This document shows, piece by piece, positions 1 through 12,900 of a DNA stretch of 64,000 nt. The position numbers and the translations under genes are program-made. Under the pieces are notes generated by a model. It saw only the letters and a list, made by a program, of their open reading frames with translations, was not told the origin of the DNA and did no database searches. The stretch comes from Lichenostomus cassidix (lineage: Eukaryota; Chordata; Aves; Passeriformes; Meliphagidae). The stretch spans positions 103,075,443 through 103,139,442 of the forward strand of contig CM039182.1 of assembly GCA_008360975.2 (NCBI GenBank), written 5' to 3'. Every line of letters starts with the position of its first letter. Positions within the stretch are counted from its first letter, which is position 1.

Positions 1-1489
1 TGGGCCATGAATAAAACCATTATTAGTTTGGCACTGGGCTTATTTATGTTCATTTGAAAGTATAAAATGACAAGAAGTTGGAAAATATTGCTCAATGTGA
101 GATCTGGAGAGGCTTGCTAATTTAGCTGCTGATTCATTCATCATTTTCTTGGTCATTTTCTAAATGAAATAATGGGTTTGCTTAGTACACATGTATCATT
201 AGTGTTAAGATGAGAAGCTTACTCTCAATCCTGAAATTCTCTCCTCACAAGCTAAAGAGAGATGACCGGGCTTGAGCACACAAATATCTTTACTCACATG
301 AGCGTAATTAATGGGGGCTGCTACATGAATTAGGAGATCTGATAAAACATCCTTTCTTCAAGTCCCTGAGCAAACTTATCTAACTTTGAAGCTGGTTCTG
401 CTGTTAGCTGGAGGCTGTGAGGGGATTGCATGACCTCCAGAGGTTATTACCAATCTAAATTTCTTTTCTATTTGATTTACTGCCTCAAAGGCAGAGGTCC
501 TGTTTGCAGTTCTGTAGCAAAGACAGAAACCCAGAAAACATCCCTCTGCTTCAGCCACTTCAGACTTTAAAATCAAAACCTTACTTGTGAATGCAGCTTT
601 CCCAAAAGTGCTGGGCCATAAATTGGAGCACTTCTGGTCCAGCCAGGTGTACCCACACACTCTACAGAACAAGAGGCAAAACAACCAACTGCTATAACAA
701 CATCCCACCCTGGCTATAATGACCAGAGGATGTCCCAGACAAGCCACAACCCTAAAGAGTGTGTAGGATTTAATGAGAAGTGCAACATATTTTTTCTTTT
801 AGAAATAGATGATGCTAGCAGTTACAAATTGCTATTATTGCTAATCAAGTTACCAAACAATGCATAAGAAAGCTAGGAATGGAAAATTCACCACAAAAGA
901 AGTGGTGAGGGGTCTGTTTTCTATAAAGCAGTATTAAATTTCAAAACATTCAAATTCATTTTAGTGAGTATAAACACTAATATTTTTGTACCTTTTAGCC
1001 CAGTGACCCACTAATAACAAAGTTCCTCCTTCCTTTGCCAGCCACAGTTTCAAGAAAAATAAATCAGGAGCCCCTCATACTTCAAAGGGGACATACTTCA
1101 AAGGGCATTTCTGCTCTTTCTTTCTACTCTCTCTTCCTATCTCGTAAGCAGCCACACTTCAACTCACATTCATCTTCGACACCTTAATCAGCCAAAGCAT
1201 TCACCAACTTTTCAGCAAGGAAATGCACTATCGAGCCCAAGTACCTATAAAACAGTTAAACAATGAAGTGCAATAATTTCCTGAATTTCAACTTAACATT
1301 TCAGGAAATACACCCTGCAGCCAAAGTGTATTTACAGTTAACACTCCTAGAAGTGTAGTCATTCCAACAGGGGGCTTTGGGGGTTTTTGTCTTCAGACAA
1401 ATTATGTTTTAATGGGCCTAAAGGGCAGATAAAAAGGGTTCATGCATGCATATGATTTTAGGCTTAATCACCAGAGCTTTCTATTTCTC

Positions 1490-1511
1490 AAAAAAAAAAA
1501 AAAAAAAAAAA
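1490..1511. repeat. Poly-A homopolymer run
   Basis: Twenty-two consecutive A on the plus strand inside EMILIN2 intron 2. No retroposon body is recognised beside it. Confidence 0.9.
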
Positions 1512-2630
1512 TCAAAGGCAAATCAGTGCTGACTATAATCCATATCTGCAATACACCCTCTCTTGTCTGTAAAGAGAACATGGAATTCAGGAGTACACTG
1601 CAAGTTTAAGGCAGTGAAATGCTCCCATATACACTGCACTCTAAGTAATTGTTATGCATAACCTAGACTGTACCTAAACACTAGAAGGGCTCTTTAAATC
1701 TAGTCTTAAACTAATATAAACCAACAGTAAATCTACTGACTGATTAAAAAATAGACCTAATAGTACTTAAGTACTAATAAAACACACACATCCATGATAC
1801 AGTTAAGGAACTCTTTGTTTGATTTGGATCTCACTGTCCCCACTGTCTGCAGCTGAATGAGCTCTTAGAAAAAACATGAGTATCGAGAGGAGACTACACA
1901 GGGACTGCACTTTATTCCCATGAATATCTGCTATTTAGTTCATTTTAAGATCACTGTGCTAGTGTATAAAGGGAAAAAAAAGAGAATAACTTCCACAAAG
2001 TCCTCACAGTCATTTCTTTGTTGTTTTATACCTCTTTCCTGTCCTATTTTTGTGAACATTAGTTAGCAAACATATATAAACACATTTTAGTATTCAGACC
2101 ACTACTCCTGAATTAAACAATCCTTTTCACAGGAATGAAATTAGGGGTTTGCAGGATTTGAGGCATGTATTTCAAACTTTCTGGATTATCACCTTTCTTA
2201 CTCTGCCAACAAGAGAAGGTATATATGCAACTGAGAGAAAAATAAAATGACAAGTTATACACAGTTTTGAACACAATAAAATTTCAAGATTTTGATATTC
2301 CACTTTCTCTCAGTGTTAAGCAACTGGTGCTGTGACACGAAAAAGAATATTTTATTGTAAGAATAAGGAATATTTTATGTTACAAACAAGGAATTGTTTT
2401 GCAGTTGCCATTATGGTTATGAAGAAAACAACAGTGATGTTCACCAAAAAAAGTCAAATAGAGGGAAACAAAGTCTTATGATAAGTATCTAATTCCATTT
2501 TCAAAAGAACAAAAAACCCCCATGAGACTAAGACACAGCTGGTGAGACCAAATGTCTGTTCAGCCCCATATTGTCTCTCTGACCGCAGCCAACTCCAGAT
2601 GTTTAGAAGCACAAGGACAGACAATGCCAT

Positions 2631-2712
2631 TTCACAGAACCACAGAGAAATCTGGAAGGGATGGGACTTCTGGAGGTCGTGCAGTCCAGCCCCCTGCTCA
2701 AGCTGGGCTTCC
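2631..2712 (-). repeat. CR1 LINE 3'-end fragment
   Basis: The plus-strand text cacagaaccacagag, then ctggaagggatgggact and gtccagccccctgctcaagc, is the degraded reverse complement of an avian CR1 3' end. The element therefore points along the minus strand. About 80 bp remain. Confidence 0.6.
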
Positions 2713-4184
2713 CCTTCTTACTCCTACCAACAACCTCACACTCTCAAGCAGTTTCAGTTCAGGAATTTCCTGAGCTAGAAGCAATGCCTTTGCACTTTCT
2801 TCATTATCTACTAGCAGATAGTCCATGAAAGTCCTGATTTACCGCCTCTGAAATTCCTTATCTTACTGCTTGGTGATTTATGTCTTTAAAGAGCTCAGTT
2901 TCAACCCCTCCTCACACCTCTGTAGCTCCAGTGTGGAGATTTCTAGGATAGAGGGCACACCCCATTACACATCCATAAACTCAGTCAGAAGTCCAAAACG
3001 GCCAGTTCAACACTCCAAGGAGAAACAAGGGAAATTACACAAGATGGTGTTACTCAGCTGTCTGCTGTCTTTGTTTTTTCCCCTCAAATTCTAGTGTTTA
3101 TATAGAGAAAAGTGGTGTTTTTAACAAAAATAACAACCCAAACAAATAGAAAGCAGCACATTTGAATGCCAAACACCCAACACCTATTGTCAAGAGCCCC
3201 AGGGTGGCAGCGTCATCAGTGTCTGAAGTTCTATTTCAGTAGTATCCAGGATCTTGCAGTATCTGTCTCATCCTCACTGTTCCATGTCAAAATAAAAACT
3301 AGTTACTGCAGCTTTATTGTAAAACAATCCTCATCACCACGTCAGCCCAAGCCTGAGCCTACAAAGATCTATGGGTGTCTTTCCAGTGACTTCTGGAGGA
3401 GCTGAAATGGTTTCACAGAGTGCATATTGCCCAGACCCTTCAAATAGAAACGTGTAAATATTACTGCTTTTCAAGTGGAAAAGTGAGGAAAGGGGATTTG
3501 CCAGCGATTAGCCAGCAGGTGAGATCCATCTGTTCCCTGATGCCTGCTGTACCTGCTGCAGCACACCTTGCCATAGGTGGCCACTCCACGGACTACCACA
3601 TGGTCACACTCGCGAAGATCAAAACCCAACGAGCAACTTTACATTCCCCCCCGTAAAAATCTCAGCACGGGCTGCTCCCCTTGCTGGATAACAGACAGGG
3701 ATACACAGACTGTAAAGGTGCTGGCTCACGTTCCTGGCTCTCCCTTTACGCGCCGATGCAGCAACACAGAGCTACCACACAAACCGGTTTTGAGCGCGGC
3801 CGTGCCCTGGCAGCTCCGGGCCAGGAGCTCTCCCAGCAGCGCCTAGGCGCTCCCGCCGCCCGGGGAAGCAGCCCGCGTGCTTTCCGCCCGCCTGCACGCC
3901 TCTCCGAGCCGACGAGGTGTGCCAGCGCACCTCCCTCTCGGCTGCGCGGACCGGCCACTCAATCTGGCTCTAATTAGCTGCGGCAGCCTGATGTTCGCAA
4001 TGAGCGAGCGCTTTGTTCGGGGCGCGCTGGGGAGCAGGGGCGGTGCGCTTCCCCCTAACCCCAGCCCTGCGCTTTTCGCGCTGCCGGCAGCCACCCGAGC
4101 GCCGGGCAGCGGCCGCTTCCCCCCGGGGCTGGGCAGTGGGTGGCCGAGCGCTCTCCCTGCCAAGGTCGCCCCTGCGCTACTTAC

Positions 4185-4307
4185 ACCAGGGTGGGCTCGC
4201 AGGGGAATTGGTTCCAGGCGCACTTGTACTGGGCCTGGACGTAGCTCTCCGTCCCGTCCAGCACCGAGCAGCTCACGTTCTTGTTCACTATGTAGGCGCA
4301 CCAGTTC
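4185..4307 (-). CDS. EMILIN2: EMILIN2 coding exon 2: N-terminal half of the EMI domain
   Basis: Acceptor cttctcccgcag and donor gtaagt bound 123 bp. The first base completes a Lys codon, then come [18 protein letters not shown] and [19 protein letters not shown]. The spaced cysteines and the WCAY and CAWNQ cores are hallmarks of the EMI domain, and the wording is closest to EMILIN2 as I remember it. The exon ends phase 2. The continuing part (in the family: the YRV and WRCCPG region) is not found in the 4.2 kb to the left. Confidence 0.9.
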
Positions 4308-4546
4308 CTGCGGGAGAAGGACAGTGTGGGTCAGGCACCCCGTGCTCCGCAGCCCGCCCGGCCCGGCTCGGCTCGGCTCGGCTGGTCCCGCAGCGCGCCC
4401 CGGGCGGGCGGTACTCACTTGCTGCGGGAGCCCGGCCGGGAGTACGGCAGGTGCGGGGTGCCCTGGCTGAGCCCGGCGGCGCCCAGGGCGAGCAGGAGCG
4501 GCAGTGCCCATCCCGAGGGCGGCGCGGGCCCCGGGCTCAGCTCCAT
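4185..4546 (-). CDS. EMILIN2: EMILIN2 (elastin microfibril interfacer 2), 5' two coding exons, partial gene
   Basis: Secreted extracellular-matrix glycoprotein of the EMILIN/multimerin family. Full family members have an N-terminal signal peptide and a cysteine-rich EMI domain, followed by coiled coils and a C1q-like C-terminus; only the first two parts are here. Exon 1 (4419..4546) encodes the signal peptide. Exon 2 (4185..4307) encodes the start of the EMI domain, with the motif [13 protein letters not shown] and then [13 protein letters not shown]. The two exons join in frame (phase 2) across a 111-bp intron with GT/AG ends. The start at 4546 is chosen because a hydrophobic leader follows directly; an in-frame upstream ATG at 4714 would add an Arg/Gly-rich stretch before the leader and is less likely. 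Synteny with SMCHD1 (same strand, upstream) supports EMILIN2 over EMILIN1 or EMILIN3. The remaining exons lie left of the window. Confidence 0.9.
4363..4384. repeat. CGGCT tandem microsatellite
   Basis: About four copies of ggctc/cggct lie inside the 111-bp EMILIN2 intron 1, so length variation here would directly change that very short intron. Confidence 0.8.
4419..4546 (-). CDS. EMILIN2: EMILIN2 coding exon 1: signal peptide
   Basis: The ATG at 4546..4544 starts a peptide with a Leu/Ala-rich core ([17 protein letters not shown]), a typical secretory leader with probable cleavage just after it. The short segment [13 protein letters not shown] leads into the EMI domain. The exon ends AA|gtgagt (donor at 4418), phase 2. 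The start context has G at +4 but C at -3, so it is only moderately strong. Confidence 0.88.
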
Positions 4547-7500
4547 GGGGCGGCGGGCAGCGGCGGCGGGCGAGCGCAGCGGGCCGGTGCCTCTCCGCGG
4601 GCTCCCTCCGTCCGTCTGTCCCTCCGTCCGTCCCGCCCGCCCTCGCCCGCTCCCAGCTCCCTCACTGACGCAAATCCCCCCACCCCGTTTCCGCCCTCCA
4701 CGGCGGCTCCGCACCCCCCTCCGGCCAAGGAGCCGCTCCCCTCCACCCGCCCGGCCGGCCCCGGCCCCCCGCCCCGCTGCAGCCCCGGCCGGGCAGGAGC
4801 GCTGGGGCAGCCCGCGGCCCCGTGTGGCGCCCTGCCGCTGTCAGCCGCTCCCCTCGGGGCAGCCCCGCTGCCCGGCCCCTGCCCGAGCTGGCCGGCGACA
4901 GCCCCCGAACCAGTTTTTCCCACTGGAAAGCTGATGGGAGGAGAGGTCCGGGCGGCTGGGGAATCGCCCACCCGCTGCCGGGGAGCCGGGGTGCTGGGGC
5001 AGAGGGCAGCCTGCGAACCGCGGGGAAGGGAGCACTGCGTTCTTCAGGTGGGGTCGGTGAGCTCCCGGTGTGTGCCGGGGAGGCTGAGGCTGGTTCTGCC
5101 TTGTGGCAGCCCTGGGATCTTGCCTGACACCAGTGCCACAACGTGGGCAGTGTTCCCTTGCGTGGCCCGACGAGGGCTCATTTTGCCCCACTGTCAAGGG
5201 AAGGTGCTGGCGGCTGCCTCAGCCAGGGGTGTGCAATAAGCGTTCATTCGTTCACTGGGCAGAGAGAGAAATGGGCATTCAGCTTCACCCAGCTGTTAAA
5301 ATCCGACTCAAGCACCTTGAGTGAGTGGCCTTGCCCATGTGAGGCTGTCACACCGAGGTCAGGACCACAGGAATGTCCCTGGGTCCTCCTCAGCTCCTGC
5401 TCTTTTGTGAGTTGGGTTTTTGGGCTGAGGCAACACTGAACAAAGCATCGAGGCTGGGCCACCAGTGGGAAGGAGGGGAAGGGAGAGAACATTGTTTGGG
5501 TGGAGGAGAGTTTGGGTGGGAGATGTGGGAGCAGTGCCTGTTGCTCCTGCTGTGCCTGACTAGCCCCAGCCCTGCTCACACTCTCCCAGGCCTCCCATGG
5601 CCAACAGCAGCTGCTCAGGCTTTCCCAAGTCTCACATGCAGGCAGAGCCAGCGGCAGGGCTGGGTTCTTCCTTCTGCTCTAGGCAGCAGCCTGCTGACTT
5701 CATCGTTTGCCCTGACCTGCTGAAACAGGCAGATTTCATCTGCCAGTCTTACTGTGGGTCTCATCCAACAGCTTCTCTCAGCCTCTGAGTCTGCAGGGAA
5801 ATATGCTTTAAATGCTGAGGTCAAAATGATGCATTCAGACTGGTTTTTAGAATCTGTTTCATTGGAAATGTACACTAAAGCTTCCTGTCCCCAAGAGAAA
5901 TGTGTGCCATTACAGATGTGTAGGAACATTTCACTGGCGATAAATAGCAATGGGAAAAGATGAGATGTTGCCTCAATCTGTCCCATTTCGCTTGAAACCC
6001 TTCTAATGCTCTGCAGCTGCTTTGAGGAGGGTAACACCTCACTGTCTTAAGAAATTATGCTTTAATCTTAAGGGTTAAACAATTTCCTGTGCCACTGTTT
6101 GCATTCACAGAAGCATGTAATTCGGGTTTCGTTTTTTGTGCTGGCAGAAATTATCTGGAGTTTCCCAAGCCTGAAGAGAGCAAGACTAGAGTTCAGTCCC
6201 TAAAAAGCAATGAAGAAGACTTTTTCTTCCTTTTCCCCCCACCTCATTCAGCCAAGGAACTCATGAAGTTGGTCCTTTTCCAAAAGTGATGAGCAACATG
6301 GAAGAGCTGCATGTTGTCCCACAAAGGGAAAGTCATTAAATAATGAAAGACTGAGGTCATGCCTGTGTTGAGAATGACTGCACAGTACAAAAATTAATAG
6401 ACTTATTTAAACAAAATGAGCATGAAGCAATAGTATATTACCATATGCTAAACACTGAGTGTATATTTTGGAGAAGGAAGATAAATCAGATGTTACCTGA
6501 TTTGCCATGAAGGCACCCTACTTACCTGTGAACCTCAGACTTGATTGCCTGAGCAAATATAGCATGGGGCACCATCAGAAGGAGAGTTTTTAGAGTCCCT
6601 GCTTACCCCATGGATATGACAGATAATGAGCCAGAAGCTTCCTACAACTTCAGGACACTGTCAATATTTGTTCACTCAAAAACTATGCAAGAGTCTCTCC
6701 TGATTTCTGATACATACTTGTCCTTTTACTGTCTGGATCAACTAGTTTGTAAATATTATGAATCAAGGCTTTGACAGCATTTGCTGCCATTTCTTTAAAA
6801 GGCTATGTAAGACTTCTTCCACTGCAAAGCACAGTGCATTTTTGAGTTTGTTTCATTTAAAATAAACCATACCATGAAAAACAAAACCCTGCAGGACCAT
6901 TCCCTTCTCCCTGAAACTAGAGCTCTGTGGGAACTTGAATACAGGTGCTGTTGCAGAGAGTGAAGTTTTAGAGTGGCTGCACAGTCAGTAAGGAGTATCA
7001 GCAGAGGATGAGTTGTGCTAGAAGTATGGAACTGAATAGAAATGGATGAACTTGGGCAGATGCACAGAGCTGACCTCAGCTCCTCTGATACTCACACTGG
7101 GCCTGCAATATCAGCTGATTCAACAGTAACCAGTACAGAAACTGGGCTTTGCCAGGAGAATCTTCAGCTCAGGTGCATGCTGAAGATGTCCAAGCTCTGT
7201 TCATGGCTGCATGTTTTCTGTGGGTGTAACTAGCTTTGTTTCACAGCGTAAGTATGAGGGTTGATCATGTTCTCAAGGAGACAGAAATGTTCACATTTTG
7301 TATTTCTGTGCTATATCCTCTCATTCCTAAAATTCACAGAAATCCCAAGACAGATGATTCTTACAGTACATGGAAAGCATCCCTCCACTCCTCCCTACAA
7401 AGGGAGCTTGTAGTCTGTGAGTGCACTGAAGGGAACTTCGATGACTGGCGAGCTCAGCACACACATCCTTGGGAGACAGAGTTCAGCAATGTGAGTCCAT

Positions 7501-9354
7501 AAATCCTTTTTAAAAGTTTTAAAGTTCTTGTTTCTTTACTAAGCAGTCTGGCTGTGTATCCAGCACCAAGATCAACCGCACTTTCGTACACCATAACAGG
7601 ATAATGATGGGGAAACAGCAAGGGTCGTGTGCAAGGGCCTTCCAGAGAGAGAAAAGTGCAGTGAGCAGATGGGCAGACTAAATAACAAAAACATTACCAG
7701 AGTATTTACTGCAGAACTCCAAAAGAGAAATCTGTCTCTAGTGGTGTGGTACATGGAATGGGAATGGTGGTCTCCCTGCAGTTTACCTCTCTTATCTATC
7801 AGGGCTTTTTTTTCTGCAGATTTCAGCAACAAATTGCTTTGTGAATTCTGGGTTCCTCTTCTTCCAGTTCACTGCTTCAAAACATTGCCAAAATAACCTG
7901 CGGTGAGTGGTTTTCAGAGAGGTGTTTGTACTGCCTTGATGCTTCTCTCTAATAAAAAAAGTCTCTCATATCAGGAAATGTCTGTGGTGCAGAAGGTCTT
8001 TCAGGTATGTCTCACTTGCCATCAGATGTGAGGAGCCAGCCCATAGCTGTGTGTAGTCTGGATTTACATTTGGTGCTGTATTAACTCTGTCCGTGAGTCA
8101 AACAGGTCACAGTGTCCCTCTGGAAAGATGAAACTGGTTTTAGGGAACAAAGAAAAGTTTGAAAGGAAGCTGTAGGAAACTGCAGGCTAAAAGAGGAAAG
8201 CTTGGATGGAGGTGTATGACGCACGCTGGCTTGGATATACCAGGAAAAGCACTCTGTGGGGAAGGAGGAGTTTGAATGGTGCTTTGCAGGGACATGATAC
8301 AGCCCTGTCCCGTTGACTTGGCCTGGTGTGTATGTCATTACATATTAATCTTAACATTAACATAAACCTTCTAATTTGAGTCTAAGATTGATGTTCTGCA
8401 ACTTTTCCACTCTCAGATCAGACCATGAGCTTTGCTTGCAATGTCTTTAAAAAAATCACTCCCCATCACAAGAGGCGGATTTCGATTTTTAAATTTTTGT
8501 ATGTAATCATCTCAATAAGGTCTGCCAGACACATATTGGGCTGTGAATACTTAATGAAAATTAATTACTGAATGAAAAGTAAATAACAGTTAATAAAATT
8601 ACTATTTATAAACATGTTCACTTAGAGCAAAAAATCCAAGCACTAGTCAGGGGTGAATAAATAAAAAAATGAGAGAAAGGAGAGCAGAGTATTTTGGTTT
8701 TCTCTTTATTGGAGAGCCACCTTGGAGGGCTATAACCGTTACACAACCACAATGATTTTATTTACTCGACAACGAAAGGTCTATAGCAGTCATCCATCCT
8801 AGGAGCTCTGGAGTATGCAGAGAAGTAGCCCATATGGTTCTGACCAGTGCTCAGCCACATCTTCTCCTTGCTGTATTTGCCTGTCTAGGTACTGACAGTG
8901 GGGTGTTGCAGATGTTTCAGTGCATGGGTGGGCAACCTGGCAACTACGGCCTTTCTTCCTTGGTGTTATTTCCTTTTTGAGAAAAAACATTTGTGCTAAT
9001 TTTATTTATTTAAACAGAAAAACAAATTGGTGTATTGCAAAGAACCCAAACATTGCCTAGTTGTGGAACGCATTAAGTGTTTTTGTTGAAACTGATGCTC
9101 TTTATAGTCACAGGTATGGTTTTGGCTGGAGAACACAATGAACAAAGGCTATTCCCTGGGAGCAGCTCTCAGCACACCATCACAATCTGCTCAAGGCCTC
9201 AAGGTGGAACAGCAGAAATCAAAATGCATTATTCACCTGGAAGAATGATCTGCCTGAGTGCTGGAGCATGGTAAACCATAAGTATGGTTTCCACTCTTGT
9301 GGAACATCTTATCTGCTATACTGAATGGTTGTGACAACTAAAGAAATAGTGGGA

Positions 9355-9978
9355 TTAAGGTCTACACTGCTTCCGTACAAAAGTTAAGTGCTCTCTTATA
9401 TTATTTATTATAAAATATGACATATCGTGCACTGTTACCATGGTTTTCTGAGCACAGCAAGTCTGGACATCACAGTATGGAATGACAATCAGAAGTAAAC
9501 ATTTCATTACTCCACAAGATCTTGCAGTGAGAGCCTCAGGCTGGCTGGCACATGTGCAAAGGTGGAAAAGGTTAATGAGTACTGGAATCAAATCAGAAGA
9601 GATTGGCATTTCTGGGCAGATGGGATGTTGATGGGAGGGTAAAGGAGATAGGGGGAAGAGGTTTATTTTGTGTCTGCTTATCTTTGATTTGGTGAAATTG
9701 CCAAGTGACTTCAAGGGAGAAGATGCACAATGTTCTTTTGTTCTTTCCACAGCTACTGCTGCTCTAACCTGCACATACAGTAGGACAAAGCTGGTTTGTA
9801 CAAAGCTGCGGTTGTTACCTGTGCATAAGCCCTTCAAAAACCTGCAGGCAAATTGCTGAAACATATTTAGAAGACTGAGCCTGAAACTGTATGCATTGCT
9901 AACCCTTGCTGTAAAGAGTTTATTCAAATCTTGCTTTTTATGAAATGAAGAACTGTCATAATTGTTTTGGTATCTCAC
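9355..9978 (-). other. Orphan 207-codon ORF, unknown, probably not a gene
   Basis: The longest open frame in the window outside known exons and the CpG island. The predicted protein is rich in Ser, Leu, Cys and Ile, with no recognised domain, no clear signal peptide and no repeat structure. Flanking sequence is AT-rich, with no CpG island or obvious promoter. The length is somewhat unusual for this base composition, but chance is the simplest explanation. Confidence 0.15.
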
Positions 9979-12900
9979 TTTTGATGGAAGTACACATTTC
10001 AGAATAAAGAATAAAATATTAATTAATTACTGTGCAGTCCTTACCTCCAGTACAAAGTAGTTTCCAGAGTTTCACAGCATGCACTGCCCTTCTCAACGTG
10101 CTGCTCTCTGATTGAAAGTGACAAATTTCAGCTTTCTTGATACATTAGAGAAGAGCTGGAATGGAGTGCAAGGGAGTGGCACATGGCTTTACAGTGTTTG
10201 GGACAAAGATGTCAGCAAATTTTTAAACAATTACATTGCTCTGGATGAAAATTACATGATTCTGAAGCTTGAATTTCTTGTTCATCAGTTTATCCAGTCA
10301 GTCTCGTTGAGTTTGAACTAAGAGAGAAAGTTATGTAAGTCTAACTACAACAAGTGCAAGTTTCTATGCAGACATTATAACCTCAGTTTAGGCATGATAG
10401 ATGTTGGTTTATTTAAAGGAATTGATTAAAAATGTAGTCTGTCCACTTGAAATTAAAATAAGAAGGTCTTCCTGAAAACAAGAGGCGGAAATTCTTTATG
10501 TTGGCAAGACCTAACAGTGTGATTCACAACATTGGTCTTAATTCCTTGGAAAAAAATAACTCCTGGCCTAATTATTTCCCAATAAAAAAAAAAATGAAGG
10601 AAACCTTCTCTATGTTTCTTCTGATTCTTATCTATTTTGCATTCGAAAAATTTACTTAATAATTGTCTGGGTTTATTCTACAGATTTTTCAAGAAATTAT
10701 TCTTGATAAATGTTTCACATTGTATCCTAATTGTGTGTCCAACTGTGTATTAATCAGACTGTGCAAAACACATGAATTGGATTTCTCAGGGCTGCAAATA
10801 AATGAACTGGTGATAGCAGTGCTCTGCTCTGATCAGTTAAGTAACATCAATGAGCCAACAGCAGCATCCTCAAAGTAAGTAAGTACTTTGCTTCCACCAA
10901 TATTGATGGGAATTAACAGTCCTCATCTGTGTGAAAACTAGGGATTAAGCACCCAAGATTTGTTTCAGTCAAACCTCTGCTGGATAACATCACTGGATAC
11001 CATCTCTGTGCATTTTGTGCCTCATTCTGCCACCTTGTCTTGAAAATCTCAGGCAAGAATCAGTAGTTCATGAAAAAACACCAAATATTCTGTTTCCAGA
11101 CATGCTGGTCTAAAGTAATTCCATGACTTGGGCAGCAAAGTCCATGGAGGACAGGGAAGTACAGATGTGTTTTTCCACAGGAAATAGCCTTGTTGATTAT
11201 TTGTTTCTAGTACTGGGAGAGACTGAGTAGGTTTAAATACATGCCTACTAAAGAGCAATAGCTCTGTAGTTAATTACAATTGGTAGACAGTGAGGAGTAT
11301 TTAAATATGTATTTAAATTCACTCACTGTGATATTTCCATTCTGTATCATAATATCCTTTAGATAAGGGAGTGTTGATATATATTGGTAAATAGTTAGAT
11401 TTTAGAACATCTCAGAGATTTCAGCAGTATCCTTAAGTCATTTATGAGATGAGTCCAGATTAGTCTTGAATTTCCTTTTTCCCACCTGACATCAAAACCT
11501 CCTGGTGAGGATGGTGACACCATTTCCTCTGATTCTTTAAATCAGATCTTGCCCTTCAGCATCCTTCCTGCTGCAGGCTGTGCAGATGAGTGTTCTTGAT
11601 CAGCCACAGACTTGTATCCTCTTTAATTTGTCTTTTATTGTTAAAAGGAAATATCTGTTGCCAAAAGAGGGTGTAGTTTTATATAATCTCAGAAGAGCAA
11701 TGGCTACAGGGATGATGTTTGGGGGAGAAGAATTTAAAGATGAACATTGCTGGTGTGTTTCCTGTGTGGTGGACTGAGAACCGGTGGATCAAATGACAGT
11801 AATGCTTCCACTGGGCAAGACTGTATGCAGTAGTGGTAAAATGAACTCATGGTTTCAGAATTTGCTTCAGAGAACACAAGATATGAAGAATTCATATGTA
11901 GGAGCATGTGTTCAAGAATGAACTCAGTCATGGACTCAGTTCAGGGCATCTGGCATTATTTACAGTGCTTGCTTTTACTTTAACAAGCACAGAATTTCAG
12001 GCTTGTAGAATGTTATTTAAAATATTTTTTTATGGCAGTTAAAATTACATGTAAACTTTTGGATGAACTCTGTCAGGAATTGTTAGTACTCTCTTCTTGT
12101 GTTGGTGTTGGGCTTTTTCTTCCCTTCAGCCATTTACAGAAGAACACGGTGGGGTCATTACTGCTCTAGGATGAGAAATGATTAAGGAAGGAATCCTGCT
12201 GTTTTATAGGTACCTGTCAGTGATGCTAGAGAATATGACTGTTGTCTTCAGTTGTTCAGTCTCAAGCTTTGCGCCAAGGCCTGGTCTCTACGGGGAGTTT
12301 TGCCACTCCAGTTACACCACCAGTGTTAAAGACAGGAAAAGGTCTGTAGTTACAGACATGGTTATTATGCATATGCTGGGATAACCTGTTTTAGTTTGGG
12401 AAGTGGTTAAACTGTGTCAGATGAAAATCCCTGTATTCCAGTAATAACAGCACCTACAGTAAGTGTTGTAGGGCAGCTGAGGTTAGTATAGAGGGGGAGG
12501 GAATGGGAAGAAAGCAGAAGAGGAACAGGGAATTTTTGGTCTTTTCTTTTGTGTTTCTCTTTCTGAAAGAAGTGTAAAGCTTATATTTGTCATTGCTGTT
12601 TAGAAATACATTGGCAACTGTTTTGCTCCTTTCAGTATTGATTTTGGAGAAATAGGACAATCTTTACTGTAAGAAGCTGCCTTGCTTCTTGCCAGTCTAC
12701 ACATTCAGTTTGAACAGTTTTCCAACATTACCAACAATAGGCCACTTGAAGGCAAACATTCAATTAGTAAATCACACCAGTTCATTCCTACTGTTCCCTG
12801 AAGTTTGTCACTGATAGAGAAATAACATCACAGAAGCTGTGATGTAGACATGTTTTTAAACTGCACTAAGGGAAAATAAATTGCCTGAAGCACAGTAGGA

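Larger units (their letters stand above)
1..4184 (-). other. EMILIN2: EMILIN2 intron 2 (left end outside window)
   Basis: AT-rich DNA without a recognisable exon. I looked for the next EMI-domain exon (Trp-Arg-Cys-Cys-Pro-Gly motif) in reverse complement and did not see it. It holds a 22-nt A run (1490..1511) and a short CR1 3'-end fragment (2631..2712). The 123-codon ORF at 376..747 (minus) has no family resemblance. Confidence 0.7.
3780..5060. promoter_or_regulatory. EMILIN2: CpG island at the EMILIN2 5' end
   Basis: GC content rises sharply, with dense CpG, from about 3.78 to 5.06 kb against an AT-rich background. The island covers both EMILIN2 exons and the likely 5' UTR and promoter upstream of 4546. 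There is no clear TATA box. GC boxes (cccgcccgccc near 4630, ggggcgg near 4549) and a half-CRE/ATF-like TGACGCAA (4666..4673) are seen. The long ORFs in this island on both strands are compositional. Confidence 0.85.

Noticed and set aside
376..747. 123-codon minus-strand ORF in EMILIN2 intron 2
   Set aside because: No EMI or EMILIN text, no splice context, no family resemblance.
4013..5239. 408-codon plus-strand ORF and other long ORFs on both strands
   Set aside because: They lie in the EMILIN2 CpG island, where stop codons are rare; the products are Pro/Ala/Gly/Arg-rich without domains, and the real coding exons are the short minus-strand EMI exons.
5615..6037. 140-codon minus-strand ORF upstream of EMILIN2
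   Set aside because: No recognised domain, no supporting splice sites; probably chance next to the GC-rich island.
8466..10492. Shared 12-mer acaagaggcgga near 8.47 and 10.48 kb
   Set aside because: Matches of this length are expected by chance in 64 kb; the flanks do not agree.
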